Shown here one piece after another: positions 6,347 through 13,650 of a DNA stretch of 15,768 nucleotides. The number at the start of each line of letters is the position of its first letter. The first letter of the stretch is position 1. The DNA comes from a bacterium (GTDB lineage: Bacteria; UBP15; UBA6099). The stretch is from positions 1 through 15,768 of the forward strand of contig JAKQPS010000189.1 of the NCBI GenBank assembly GCA_029564595.1, written 5' to 3'. A program made the position numbers and the translations under genes. The notes under the pieces are model-generated. The model did no database searches, was not told the DNA's origin, and was given only the letters and a program-made list of their open reading frames with translations.

Positions 6347-7108
6347 CTATTGAGAGAGCGCGAAGTAAACGATGTTCACGGCCATACGGAAGGCCTGTTC
6401 CTGAACTTCTGGGGGATCGTTGTGGATGGACGGAGCTTCGAGGCCGTCGCCGATGTCGGTGTTGATATCCGCAAAGAACACCATCCTGTCGCCCAAGAAA
6501 AGAGCGTAGCCGCGAGGCGGGCCGCCGTCGTGCTCGTGAATTTTAGGCAGCCCGGACGGGAACCTGTAAGGGGCCTGATAAATCGGATGGCTGAACGGCA
6601 ACTCGACATAGTCCTGTCCGGGCAGGACTTTTTTCAACTCGCGGCGCAACGACGGGGCCATGCCGTAATCGTCGCTGGCCCACAGGAATCCGCCGCGCTC
6701 GAAGTACGCGCGCAGCCGGGCGACCTCTTCGGGAGCGAAGGACACGTTGCCGTGCCCGGACATGAATATGACCGGATATGAGAATAGGTCGTCGTCCGCG
6801 AGCCGAACGATTTTTCTCTCTGCGCCGGGGAAGACGCCGAATTCGCGGGCGAGCCGTTCCTGTAGTCTCGGCATGGACGCGCGGTTGTCGTACCAGTCTC
6901 CGCCGCCGCCGTATCTCAATTGAGCAATATAAAACTTGTCTCCCGTGTCTGACGGTTTGGCGGCCGGAGGCGCGGCGCGGAGCGCGGCGGCCGCGAGGGC
7001 AACGGCGAGCGCGGCGGCGAGAATAAACCCGCAAAAATATTTTGAAACGGCTTTCGCCTTCGGCGGTTTCGGCCTCAAACCAAGCCCCCCCTTCTGCGCG
7101 ATATCCAT
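6347..7108 (-). CDS. DUF4159 domain protein, exported or membrane-anchored
   Basis: This matches the pattern I know for DUF4159. It has an opening FYIAQLRYGGGGDWYDNR (59-76), MSGHGNVSF (115-123), a GGFLWASDDYG block (138-148) and HPIYQAPYRF (173-182), and closes with NIVYFALSQ. The fold resembles class I glutamine amidotransferases, without an obvious catalytic cysteine; the biochemical role is unknown. A hydrophobic stretch (about 25-46) followed by RAAPPA suggests a signal peptide or anchor with a periplasmic domain. Two starts are possible. The ATG at 7108 has no ribosome site. A TTG at 7078-7076 overlaps the upstream stop as TTGA and lies 6 bases after a G-rich AAGGGGGGG, giving a more typical signal peptide; I favour that one. 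It is translationally coupled to the VWA gene and usually accompanies it. Confidence 0.82.
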   Translation of the reverse strand: MDIAQKGGLGLRPKPPKAKAVSKYFCGFILAAALAVALAAAALRAAPPAAKPSDTGDKFYIAQLRYGGGGDWYDNRASMPRLQERLAREFGVFPGAERKIVRLADDDLFSYPVIFMSGHGNVSFAPEEVARLRAYFERGGFLWASDDYGMAPSLRRELKKVLPGQDYVELPFSHPIYQAPYRFPSGLPKIHEHDGGPPRGYALFLGDRMVFFADINTDIGDGLEAPSIHNDPPEVQEQAFRMAVNIVYFALSQ

Positions 7109-9225
7109 TCGACAGTCAGCAGCGCGGCAACGAGCGCGAAAAGCGCGGGCATGCTCCAGAGGGATTTTTTCACGGAGGCGCGCTCGCGGGCGGCCCCTTT
7201 TTTGACGGCGGCGGCGACGTTTCCGGCATCCGCCTCGGTGAAATAGGTTCCGCCGTTGAGTTCGGCCATGCGTTTCATGAAGGCCTCGTCCGAGCCGGGA
7301 TTCCTGAACTCCGAAGGAGAGGCGTGGACCGCCGCCGGGCGAGGCTCTGACGCGCCTCCGGACGCCGAGGCGGTAAAATAGTGAACGCCCGCCCGGCCCG
7401 GCACGAACTCTGCTGAAAACGCGCCTGCGCGGCCCTCCAGCGGCTTCATCGGGATTTCAACCGCAGGCTCTCCGGGAGCCGTCGCGGAGAGAACTGGAGT
7501 TTCGCCTTCCGCAAGCGCGTCAGGTTCGACATGCGCGGTGGCGGAGAGCGTCGCGCCGAGCGTGGCTTCGCGGGCCGACATGAAGAGCCTGACCGGAGCC
7601 GGGTTTTCAGTTTCCAGCATCATCGTCAGCGCGTTCGACATCAGTCTGTCATAAGCTGCGGAATCTTTTTCGCGTTCGCGGAACTTCCATCTCCAGAGGC
7701 CGTCGAAAGCGAACAGCAGGACGCGGCCCCTGCCCCACCGCGCGTCCATAATCATCGGACACCGCCTCGCGCCGCAGTTGAGCCACGGGTGTTCGGCGTG
7801 GACGGAAGCGCCCGGCGGCGGCTCCGCGCGGCTGAACGTCTGCGCGAACGGCAGCGTTTTCCATATCAGCCGGTTGTCCGCCTCAGACTCGGCCAGCCGC
7901 AGCAGCGGGCCGGAAAGCCCGGTCGGCGTCGGGATTACTTCAAACCCGGCGGCGTCTCCGGCTGTCGAGCCGGGAGCGAGAGGAGACGACTTCCAGCGTC
8001 CGCCCGCTCCCGCAAGCGAGTTGCGCCCGCCGAGAACTATCAGCCGTCCGCCTCTTTCGGCGTATTCGGCCAAGGCGTCTCTCTCCGCGGGTTTCATCCA
8101 CGGAGCCGCCGCTCCGGCGACAACAAGGTTGTACTCGGAGAGCGCCCGCGCGGACGCCGCCGCCCTTCTCAGTTCCGCGCCCTTGAACGTCCCCGCAGGG
8201 CCGATCAGCAACACATCCGCCTCCGTCGCATCAAGCCCGGACAGGAAAGCTCCGAGGAACTTGCTCTCCCATCGCGGAGCGTCTATATACAGCAGCCTGC
8301 GGCGCGCCGAGGCCACATCGACGAAGGCGGAGCGGGAATCGTCCTCCGGCGCGGGGTCTGGCGCGGCGGCCTTTATTTTTACCGTCATCGCCCGAAACCC
8401 GGATTCCGACGGCTTGTGACTAAGAGTGAAAGGGAGCCTCGCGTCGCCGCCGCCCGAAGGAGCTTTGACAGTCGCCGCCGCCGCCCGCGCCCCGCCGTCA
8501 TGCAACTCGACGTCGAAGGTCTCGCCCCCCGACGAGTTTGTCACATGCACAAAGCCGCGCGCTTCGAACTCCTCCCCCTCGAAACCGTATTCGGGCATCG
8601 AAAGCTCCGAGACGCCCGCGTTGAACGAAGGCAACGGCGACCCGAAACCGACAATGTGCGCGCGCGGGCCGCCGAGCGCCGGCGGCCTCGCCCCGGATGT
8701 GTCCCGCCCGTCCGTCAATATGATTATGTCCGTGAATGGAATGTCGGAAGCCTTTGCTATTTCGTCCGGCGCGGCGGCTATGAAAGACTCCGGGCCAACG
8801 GGTCTGAGCGCCCGCGCGTCCTCCGCCGACGCAAGCGGTCTGACAGCGTCGGAGGCGATGAAAAACGAAGTCGTTTTGCCGCCCAGCGCGCGCGAGATTT
8901 CCTCCGCGGCTCCGAGCGCCCGCGCCCACCGCTCTTCAGCGCCGCCGTCCTTCGACATCATGCTCTGCGAAGAGTCCACGACTATCGCAGCGCGCGGGGA
9001 GACTTCCCTTTCGACGTCGAACTTGACGACCGGGCCTGCCGACAGGAAAACCGCCAGCGCCAGCGCGGCTCCGCGCAACGCGGCGGGCAGCCATGCAGGC
9101 TGGAACTCGGCGGCTTTGAGACTGCGGTAATATCTCCAAACGGCAAACGCGCACAACGCCGCAGCCGGCCCCGCGATCCACAACGGCATCCCTTGAAAGC
9201 TGAGTTCGAATCCGCCCGGCAGCAT
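7075..9225 (-). CDS. Membrane protein with VWA and glutamine-amidotransferase-like domains
   Basis: A 716-residue protein with two membrane helices at the N-terminus (about 13-31 and 47-65), a von Willebrand A domain (about 78-200) and one helix at the C-terminus (689-708). That helix ends in TVEWISRRRGGL, a tail typical of this membrane family. The VWA metal site is intact: D84, S86 and S88 (DSSQS), with D172 in ILTDGRDTSG. A second region (about 309-515) resembles the amidotransferase-like domain of these proteins, with LLYIDAPRWESKFL (311-324), GGRLIVLGG (392-400) and WGRGRVLLFAFDGLWRW (497-513). Between and after these are beta-rich, Ig-like stretches. Most of the chain should face the periplasm. 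Relatives lie in clusters with a MoxR AAA+ ATPase and a DUF58 protein; neither is here, only DUF4159. The role is unknown, and metal-dependent protein binding is likely. Confidence 0.82.
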   Translation of the reverse strand: MLPGGFELSFQGMPLWIAGPAAALCAFAVWRYYRSLKAAEFQPAWLPAALRGAALALAVFLSAGPVVKFDVEREVSPRAAIVVDSSQSMMSKDGGAEERWARALGAAEEISRALGGKTTSFFIASDAVRPLASAEDARALRPVGPESFIAAAPDEIAKASDIPFTDIIILTDGRDTSGARPPALGGPRAHIVGFGSPLPSFNAGVSELSMPEYGFEGEEFEARGFVHVTNSSGGETFDVELHDGGARAAAATVKAPSGGGDARLPFTLSHKPSESGFRAMTVKIKAAAPDPAPEDDSRSAFVDVASARRRLLYIDAPRWESKFLGAFLSGLDATEADVLLIGPAGTFKGAELRRAAASARALSEYNLVVAGAAAPWMKPAERDALAEYAERGGRLIVLGGRNSLAGAGGRWKSSPLAPGSTAGDAAGFEVIPTPTGLSGPLLRLAESEADNRLIWKTLPFAQTFSRAEPPPGASVHAEHPWLNCGARRCPMIMDARWGRGRVLLFAFDGLWRWKFREREKDSAAYDRLMSNALTMMLETENPAPVRLFMSAREATLGATLSATAHVEPDALAEGETPVLSATAPGEPAVEIPMKPLEGRAGAFSAEFVPGRAGVHYFTASASGGASEPRPAAVHASPSEFRNPGSDEAFMKRMAELNGGTYFTEADAGNVAAAVKKGAARERASVKKSLWSMPALFALVAALLTVEWISRRRGGLV

Positions 9226-9238
9226 ATCGAGTCAATCC

Positions 9239-9264
9239 GGATTCGCCTTTGTCGAGGCGAATCC
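9239..9264. other. Perfect hairpin just upstream of the VWA gene
   Basis: GGATTCGCCT (9239-9248) pairs perfectly with AGGCGAATCC (9255-9264) around the loop TTGTCG. In the transcript it would lie 13 bases before the VWA start codon at 9225, where no Shine-Dalgarno site is visible. It could terminate the upstream gene (stop at 9377), though no T-run follows, or fold in the leader of the VWA mRNA. A smaller inverted repeat, ATTCCC (9350-9355) with GGGAAT (9364-9369), lies right after the upstream stop and is followed on the minus strand by TTCTTTAT, a weak terminator candidate. Confidence 0.4.
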
Positions 9265-9376
9265 CCGGCGTTAATTAACTGCTCTGGAATCTTAGCCTGT
9301 ATTTTTCTCGTGAAAAATCCGGGCTGGTTGAAATTTCGGCCTATAAAGAATTCCCTCTACCGCGGGAATGACGGCG

Positions 9377-10042
9377 TCAGATTTTAAAATCGGCAGGCCC
9401 AAGTTTCGCGTCTATCTCGATTTCGCTCCACGTCTTTTTCTCGAAGACCGCGCCGCCCTTGCGCCGCTCGTACTGGAGCAGAACCGATTCCTTTTTGTCC
9501 ACCCATAGAGTCATCTTGTCGAATTCCGGGTTCTTGAGTCCGGAGAATTCAATTTTCCACGCGTCCCGGCCGGCAACTTTTTCCGCGCCCGCCATTTTCG
9601 GGGCAGCTCCGCCGACCTCGTCCTTTATCTCCATAACATCCGATTTCCAGTCGCTTTTGAAAAAGCCCGCCAGCCTCGGATCGTCCTTGCCCACCCATAT
9701 CGCCGGGATGATGCCCTGCTTGGCGCGCACGTGGCTCTTCTTCACTTTTCCATTGTAAACCACCTTCGAGCCTTTATCGTCTCCGTCCACAACGTCCAGC
9801 CTCATCACGTCGGGCGCGATATACCAATACATGCATTTTCGGCTCTCCGTTTTGGCTTTGTTTTTGCCCGATTCGGGATGCGCTTTCAGATAGTCGAACG
9901 TTAGCTTGTATTGTTTCAGCGTGTCGGCGCGCTTAACCAACGCGTCGAACACTTCGGATGCCGTCGGGTCCGCGAAAGAAGCCGACGCGGCAAAGACGGC
10001 GGATACAGCGGCTAACAAGAGAACAGCAGACAGTTTTCTCAA
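9377..10042 (-). CDS. LolA-like periplasmic protein (lipoprotein-carrier fold), TTG start
   Basis: A 221-residue protein with a clear Sec signal peptide (about 1-24, ending in ASFA before DPTA). The mature part has the beta-strand rhythm of the LolA/LppX half-barrel fold: YKLTFDYLK, a YWYIAPDVMRLDVV strand pair (about 73-86), DAWKIEFSG (164-172) and KMTLWVDKKESVLLQYERR (176-194). This fold binds lipids or lipoproteins, but the sequence is too divergent to call true LolA. The codon at 10042-10040 is TTG, and it is supported by a near-perfect AAAGGAG (10055-10049) with 6-base spacing. The only nearby ATG is in another frame. It lies 43 bases downstream of the duplicated-module protein on the same strand, so the two are probably co-transcribed. 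Confidence 0.65.
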   Translation of the reverse strand: MRKLSAVLLLAAVSAVFAASASFADPTASEVFDALVKRADTLKQYKLTFDYLKAHPESGKNKAKTESRKCMYWYIAPDVMRLDVVDGDDKGSKVVYNGKVKKSHVRAKQGIIPAIWVGKDDPRLAGFFKSDWKSDVMEIKDEVGGAAPKMAGAEKVAGRDAWKIEFSGLKNPEFDKMTLWVDKKESVLLQYERRKGGAVFEKKTWSEIEIDAKLGPADFKI

Positions 10043-10085
10043 GACATTCTCCTTTCGCGGGGTGGCCGCGTAAAATTTTCCGCCC

Positions 10086-11021
10086 TCATTTGGTTGAGGA
10101 CGGCTTTGACGCCGGCTTCATCTCCGGCGCGGTGGTTTTGAACTCCTCTAACCGTGGCAGGGCCAGAAGGTAATGCGAAGCGGAGCCTGACCCGGTTTCA
10201 ATCTTCATTACGGCCTTGAAAGAAACCAGTTCGCCGTCCGCCGGAGCGGAGGCTGAGCTTGCGCGCTCCGGAACCGGGCCGCGCGCGCGCACGCAGTTGC
10301 CCAATAGGTCCTCGATAGCCCACTCCCCTTCGAGCGCGGTAGCGTTCGAACCGCATCCTGTCGACTCGGCCCTGAATTTCCCCGCAACAAAGAATTCAGA
10401 CATGCCCGCGAAAAGCGCCGGGTTTTGCAGAAGCTCTCCGGGCGAGAAGGATTGAGAAGCGTCGCGCTCTCTCTCAATTTCCAGTTGCCTCTGCTCCCCC
10501 GCTTCCTTGCGCTCCTTCTGAATTTCCTTGGGATCCTTGCGCGGCGGCGGAGCCTGTTGCTGCCTCTGCTCCCCCGCCGGGGCCGACGCTTTCGCTTGCG
10601 CGCGAACCGGCGTCAACATCAGCCTGTTCTTCACCATCGTAGCCACGCCCTCCACAGCCACCGTCCTGCCGACGCCCACTTTCGTCGCCGGATCGCAACC
10701 CTGCGGCGGCTCGACCCTGACCCACACGCAATCCCTCCCCTCCCCCTGCAGCATCCAGTCCCGCGCTCCCATCTTGCCCGCGCACGCGCCATCGGAAGCC
10801 ATGAAAACGCCAACCGCCACGACCGTCTTGCCCGCGTATTCCGCCGGAGAATCTATGAGCTGTTTGACCGTCACGATTGTTCTGGCTTCCTGTTCCTGCG
10901 CCGCGCCCCGAGTAGCCGCGCTGGCAAAAATCAAGCAGAACGCCGCCGCCAACGCCGCCGCGCGCACTTCCATTCCATACTTTATTTTCATAATTCCATG
11001 CTCCCTGTCTGTTAGTCCCAT
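10086..11021 (-). CDS. Secreted protein with two related OB-like modules and a charged linker
   Basis: I do not recognise a named family. A hydrophobic signal segment (about 20-41) precedes module 1 (about 49-138). A Gln/Glu/Arg-rich linker (about 147-190) leads to module 2 (about 191-294). The modules look like a duplication: TVKQLIDSPAEYAG (51-64) parallels SPGELLQNPALFAG (193-206), DGACAGK parallels STGCGSN, and DCVWV parallels NCVRA. Each therefore has paired cysteines (C80/C98 and C223/C243) that could form disulfides after export, plus C109 in module 1. The strand pattern suggests OB-like beta barrels, which is an inference. Two starts compete: the ATG at 11021 with AGGAG 5 bases upstream, and the ATG at 10991 with GGGAG 9 bases upstream, which gives a more usual signal peptide. 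It is the first gene of a likely two-gene unit with the LolA-like gene. Confidence 0.7.
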   Translation of the reverse strand: MGLTDREHGIMKIKYGMEVRAAALAAAFCLIFASAATRGAAQEQEARTIVTVKQLIDSPAEYAGKTVVAVGVFMASDGACAGKMGARDWMLQGEGRDCVWVRVEPPQGCDPATKVGVGRTVAVEGVATMVKNRLMLTPVRAQAKASAPAGEQRQQQAPPPRKDPKEIQKERKEAGEQRQLEIERERDASQSFSPGELLQNPALFAGMSEFFVAGKFRAESTGCGSNATALEGEWAIEDLLGNCVRARGPVPERASSASAPADGELVSFKAVMKIETGSGSASHYLLALPRLEEFKTTAPEMKPASKPSSTK

Positions 11022-11245
11022 GTCCGCTCCTGCAATAAATCTTCAGCCAATAATGCCTTCCCCGGAGCCGCGCTTACACCCCGCCGCTCCGCCGCGTTCC
11101 GCCGTTGCGCAGAATTTCGCGTCAGACCCGGATTTCCAAAAAATCCGATTTACATCATTTTAACGGATACACGCGCCCCTCTTCAACCCGAAAAAAAACG
11201 ACCCGCCCCTTTTCCGCCGCTCGCCTTTGCTCTCCGCGCCGGGAA

Positions 11246-11275
11246 TTGGATTTTCAATTCGGATTCTGGTAAACT
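11246..11275 (+). promoter_or_regulatory. Extended -10 promoter for the hydrolase gene
   Basis: TTGGAT (11246-11251) is followed after 18 bases by TAAACT (11270-11275), preceded by TGG, which makes an extended -10 element. The leader contains GGAGGA (11295-11300), 9 bases before the ATG at 11310. The rest of the divergent spacer 11022-11245 shows no gene, only a C-rich stretch and no clear minus-strand promoter. Confidence 0.5.
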
Positions 11276-11309
11276 GACGGCGAAAAAAAAGCGCGGAGGA
11301 AGTTGCGAC

Positions 11310-12332
11310 ATGAAGACATCTAGGATTGCGCTGATTTGGGCGGCGGCTCTGGCTCTGGCGGCATGGACGGCTGTGTCGCCCGCGCAGGCCGAAGACCGGA
11401 TTCTGAAAATGACGTCCGCAGGGCTGGGAACCGAGATCGAAGTCGATATGGCCGAAATCCGGGCCGCTTACGAATTCGACCGGAGCGCTCCCCTCAATGT
11501 CGTCATCGAGAAGGAATCCGAGTTCCTGCCGTCTTGCGTGAAGATAAGTTTCTCGTACGACAGCCCGAACGGGGGCAGAGTCCCGGCGTCGCTGATTATG
11601 CCCAAGCCGCATATCGGGCCGATGAACCCGGCGCGCTCGACCGTCGAAGGCGCTTTGCCCGCCGTCTTCTTCATGCACTTCCACGTGTCGGACAAAAGCC
11701 TCGCGGACGTTTTCGCTCCGTGGACGGGCCACGGCATCGCCATCATGGCGATTGACGGCGTCTACAGGGGAGACCGCGCGGAAAAGGGCAAGGACGTCCT
11801 GATGGACGACCCGGCTCTCAGCGCCAAACACATGCAGGAACAGATTCGGGACATCCTGCGCGGCTTCGACGTTCTGGCCTCTTGGAAAGGAATCGACCCC
11901 GGCCGCCTCGGCTACATGGGCATTAGCATGGGCGCTCTCACCGGAACAGCCGCCACCTCTCTCGACCCCAGAATCAAATCCATCCTGCTCGCCGACGGCG
12001 GCGCGGACTTCTCTCTCATGTTCCGCCACTCTGATTACGGCGATATGCAGGAAATCAGAAAATACATGGAAACAAACAACATGTCTCCTGAGCAGTTCGT
12101 CGACATGTTCAAGTTCGTCGATCCCGGCGTTTTCGCTCCCCTGCTGAGCGACAGAGCGGTCATGCTGATGAACGGAAAGAACGACACCACAATCAGCGTC
12201 CCGGCGATGGAGGCTCTTCACAACCTTATCGACACGCCCCGCAAAGGCGTCGTTTGGTACGACTCTGACCACATACTGCCTCTGGACAAAGTGGTGGTGG
12301 ACAGCCTGAAATGGTTTAAGAAATCGCTGTAG
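11310..12332 (+). CDS. Secreted alpha/beta hydrolase (esterase/dienelactone-hydrolase type)
   Basis: A 340-residue protein with a typical signal peptide (1-27, cleavage after AQA). It has an alpha/beta hydrolase core with all three catalytic residues in the expected order. The nucleophile S206 lies in GYMGISMGAL (201-210), the acid D292 in MNGKNDTTIS (287-296) and the base H321 in DSDHILPLD (318-326). The strand before the oxyanion region reads PAVFFMHFHVS (117-127), and FAPWTGHGIAIMAID (135-149) follows, as in acetyl-xylan-esterase or dienelactone-hydrolase-like enzymes. The protein is probably periplasmic; the substrate cannot be told. GGAGGA 9 bases upstream confirms the start. The next gene follows 86 bases later with its own strong promoter, so the two need not be co-transcribed. 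Confidence 0.85.
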   Translation: MKTSRIALIWAAALALAAWTAVSPAQAEDRILKMTSAGLGTEIEVDMAEIRAAYEFDRSAPLNVVIEKESEFLPSCVKISFSYDSPNGGRVPASLIMPKPHIGPMNPARSTVEGALPAVFFMHFHVSDKSLADVFAPWTGHGIAIMAIDGVYRGDRAEKGKDVLMDDPALSAKHMQEQIRDILRGFDVLASWKGIDPGRLGYMGISMGALTGTAATSLDPRIKSILLADGGADFSLMFRHSDYGDMQEIRKYMETNNMSPEQFVDMFKFVDPGVFAPLLSDRAVMLMNGKNDTTISVPAMEALHNLIDTPRKGVVWYDSDHILPLDKVVVDSLKWFKKSL

Positions 12333-12362
12333 CGAATACGCCCGCGCCCGGCGCTCCGATAA

Positions 12363-12390
12363 TTGACTTGAGCGGAGGAGCGGGTATAAT
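12363..12390 (+). promoter_or_regulatory. Strong sigma70-type promoter for the DUF6263-like gene
   Basis: TTGACT (12363-12368) and a perfect TATAAT (12385-12390) are 16 bases apart. The leader is short, with AGGGGG (12405-12410) 8 bases ahead of the ATG at 12419. It is the best promoter in the window apart from that at 4858-4886. Confidence 0.75.
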
Positions 12391-12418
12391 CAGACCAAAC
12401 CACTAGGGGGAACGCGCA

Positions 12419-13486
12419 ATGAAACTGTCAAGGATAACAGCGGTTTTCGCGGCGCTCGCAGCGGCGGCGGTATGCTCGCAGGCGCTCGCGCAACAGACTT
12501 ATGAACTGAAGATTAAGGGAACTCCCGGAGTCATAACAAAATACGAGGCGTCCGTCGGCGGCGCGCTCTCCTTCGACCTCGTCGGCCTGCCGATGCCCAA
12601 CGCGAAGATGTCGGGCGAAAACATCGCCGTCAAAATCAACCTCGACGCGTACATGGACACGCAGGACGCTTATGACGAAGGCACGGTGTTCCTCGCCAAG
12701 GCGATGATAAAGAACGTGATACTCGGCGGGCTGCTGCAACTGCCGGACATCGGCGGCATCGGCGCCGGCGCGGCTCCCGAACTCCTGCTCGACATCAGCC
12801 CGCAGGGCGGCATCAACAACATCGAAGTCCGCAACCTCAACATGCCCGGCGGCATGGGCAACATGCTCGGCGGCATGATGCCCGGCATGGGAAACTCCGG
12901 CATGGACCTCACCAGCCTCGACACCATCCTGCCTATAATCACCGGCCTCATCCCCCCCGTCCTTCCCAAAGACCCGGTCGCCGTCGGCGACACTTGGGTC
13001 CAGAAGGTCGCTCAGGACGATATGCCGATGCCGATTTTCCCCATCCTCGAAATGAGATACAAACTCATATCCGTCGACAACGGCGTGGCCGTAATGGAGT
13101 TCGCCTCCACTGGCGACTACGACGCCGGATTCCTCAACAGCTTCCTTTCCATGATCCCCGAAATCCCGATGGGCGACGACGTGATGTCTATCGGCAAAGT
13201 CGACCTCAAAATGAAATGGGAAGTCGCAGGCGGTATGTCTCTGGCGATTGATTCCGGAACGATTCAGGACATGAGCGCCGACTCCAAAGTGACCGTCAAA
13301 GGCGGAGCAAAAATCAACTTCACAAAACCAGACGGCTCCAAGGAAAAATGGGAGCCGGAAGCAAAAGTCAACCTGACCCTCAACGGAACTCTCAAAAACG
13401 CCGGAGAAGTGTCCCGCGAACAGTTCGAAGAACTCTTCCCCGCCCCCGTAGAAGAAGCGGAAGACGAGGAAGCGGAAGAAGAATAA
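12419..13486 (+). CDS. Secreted DUF6263-like protein with Met/Gly segment and acidic tail
   Basis: A 355-residue protein with a signal peptide (1-24, cleavage after ALA). The mature chain is beta-rich. The stretch LPKDPVAVGDTWVQ (182-195), followed by repeated beta strands ending in a GTIQDMSADSKVTVKG block (280-295), resembles DUF6263-type exported proteins whose role is unknown. Residues 142-162 are almost entirely Met, Gly, Pro and Asn and probably form a flexible loop. The last 12 residues are nearly all Glu, Asp and Ala. There is no cysteine in the mature part and no lipobox. The start is fixed by AGGGGG at 12405-12410. A strong promoter of its own suggests abundant expression. A link with the hydrolase upstream is possible because both are exported, but nothing proves it. 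Confidence 0.68.
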   Translation: MKLSRITAVFAALAAAAVCSQALAQQTYELKIKGTPGVITKYEASVGGALSFDLVGLPMPNAKMSGENIAVKINLDAYMDTQDAYDEGTVFLAKAMIKNVILGGLLQLPDIGGIGAGAAPELLLDISPQGGINNIEVRNLNMPGGMGNMLGGMMPGMGNSGMDLTSLDTILPIITGLIPPVLPKDPVAVGDTWVQKVAQDDMPMPIFPILEMRYKLISVDNGVAVMEFASTGDYDAGFLNSFLSMIPEIPMGDDVMSIGKVDLKMKWEVAGGMSLAIDSGTIQDMSADSKVTVKGGAKINFTKPDGSKEKWEPEAKVNLTLNGTLKNAGEVSREQFEELFPAPVEEAEDEEAEEE

Positions 13487-13613
13487 TCGGCATACGCTGT
13501 TCCATCGATAACTGAGAAAATCAACGCTGACTTCGTCTGTGTATAAATGGCGAAACAGGTGCGCTCATGCGTCCGCATCCGTTCTGCGCGGCCGCGCGGG
13601 ATCGCGGCGCGGG

Positions 13614-13642
13614 TTGATTAGCTGCTTGCGCTCCGTTAGTAT
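13614..13642 (+). promoter_or_regulatory. Possible promoter giving a leaderless radical SAM mRNA
   Basis: TTGATT (13614-13619) is followed after 17 bases by TAGTAT (13637-13642), a 4-of-6 match to the -10 consensus. The expected start of transcription falls within a base or two of the ATG at 13651, and no Shine-Dalgarno sequence precedes that ATG. The spacer 13487-13613 has only GC palindromes (for example GCGCGGCCGCGC at 13586-13597) and no gene. Confidence 0.35.
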
Positions 13643-13650
13643 TAACCACC

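Noticed and set aside
7531-9387. 618-residue open frame on the plus strand
   Set aside because: It lies antisense to the VWA membrane protein, is Arg-rich and lacks any recognisable motif or ribosome site. Long antisense frames are expected opposite GC-rich genes.
10528-11163. 211-residue open frame on the plus strand
   Set aside because: It is antisense to the two-module secreted protein, which has a signal peptide and internal duplication. The antisense frame is Ala/Ser/Pro-rich noise.
11160-12272. 370-residue open frame on the minus strand
   Set aside because: It is antisense to the hydrolase, whose signal peptide, triad and ribosome site are clear. The composition is rich in His, Arg and Val with no domain.
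13586-13597. GCGCGGCCGCGC palindrome before the radical SAM gene
   Set aside because: A short GC palindrome in GC-rich DNA with no second copy in the window and no link to the promoter elements. Likely chance.
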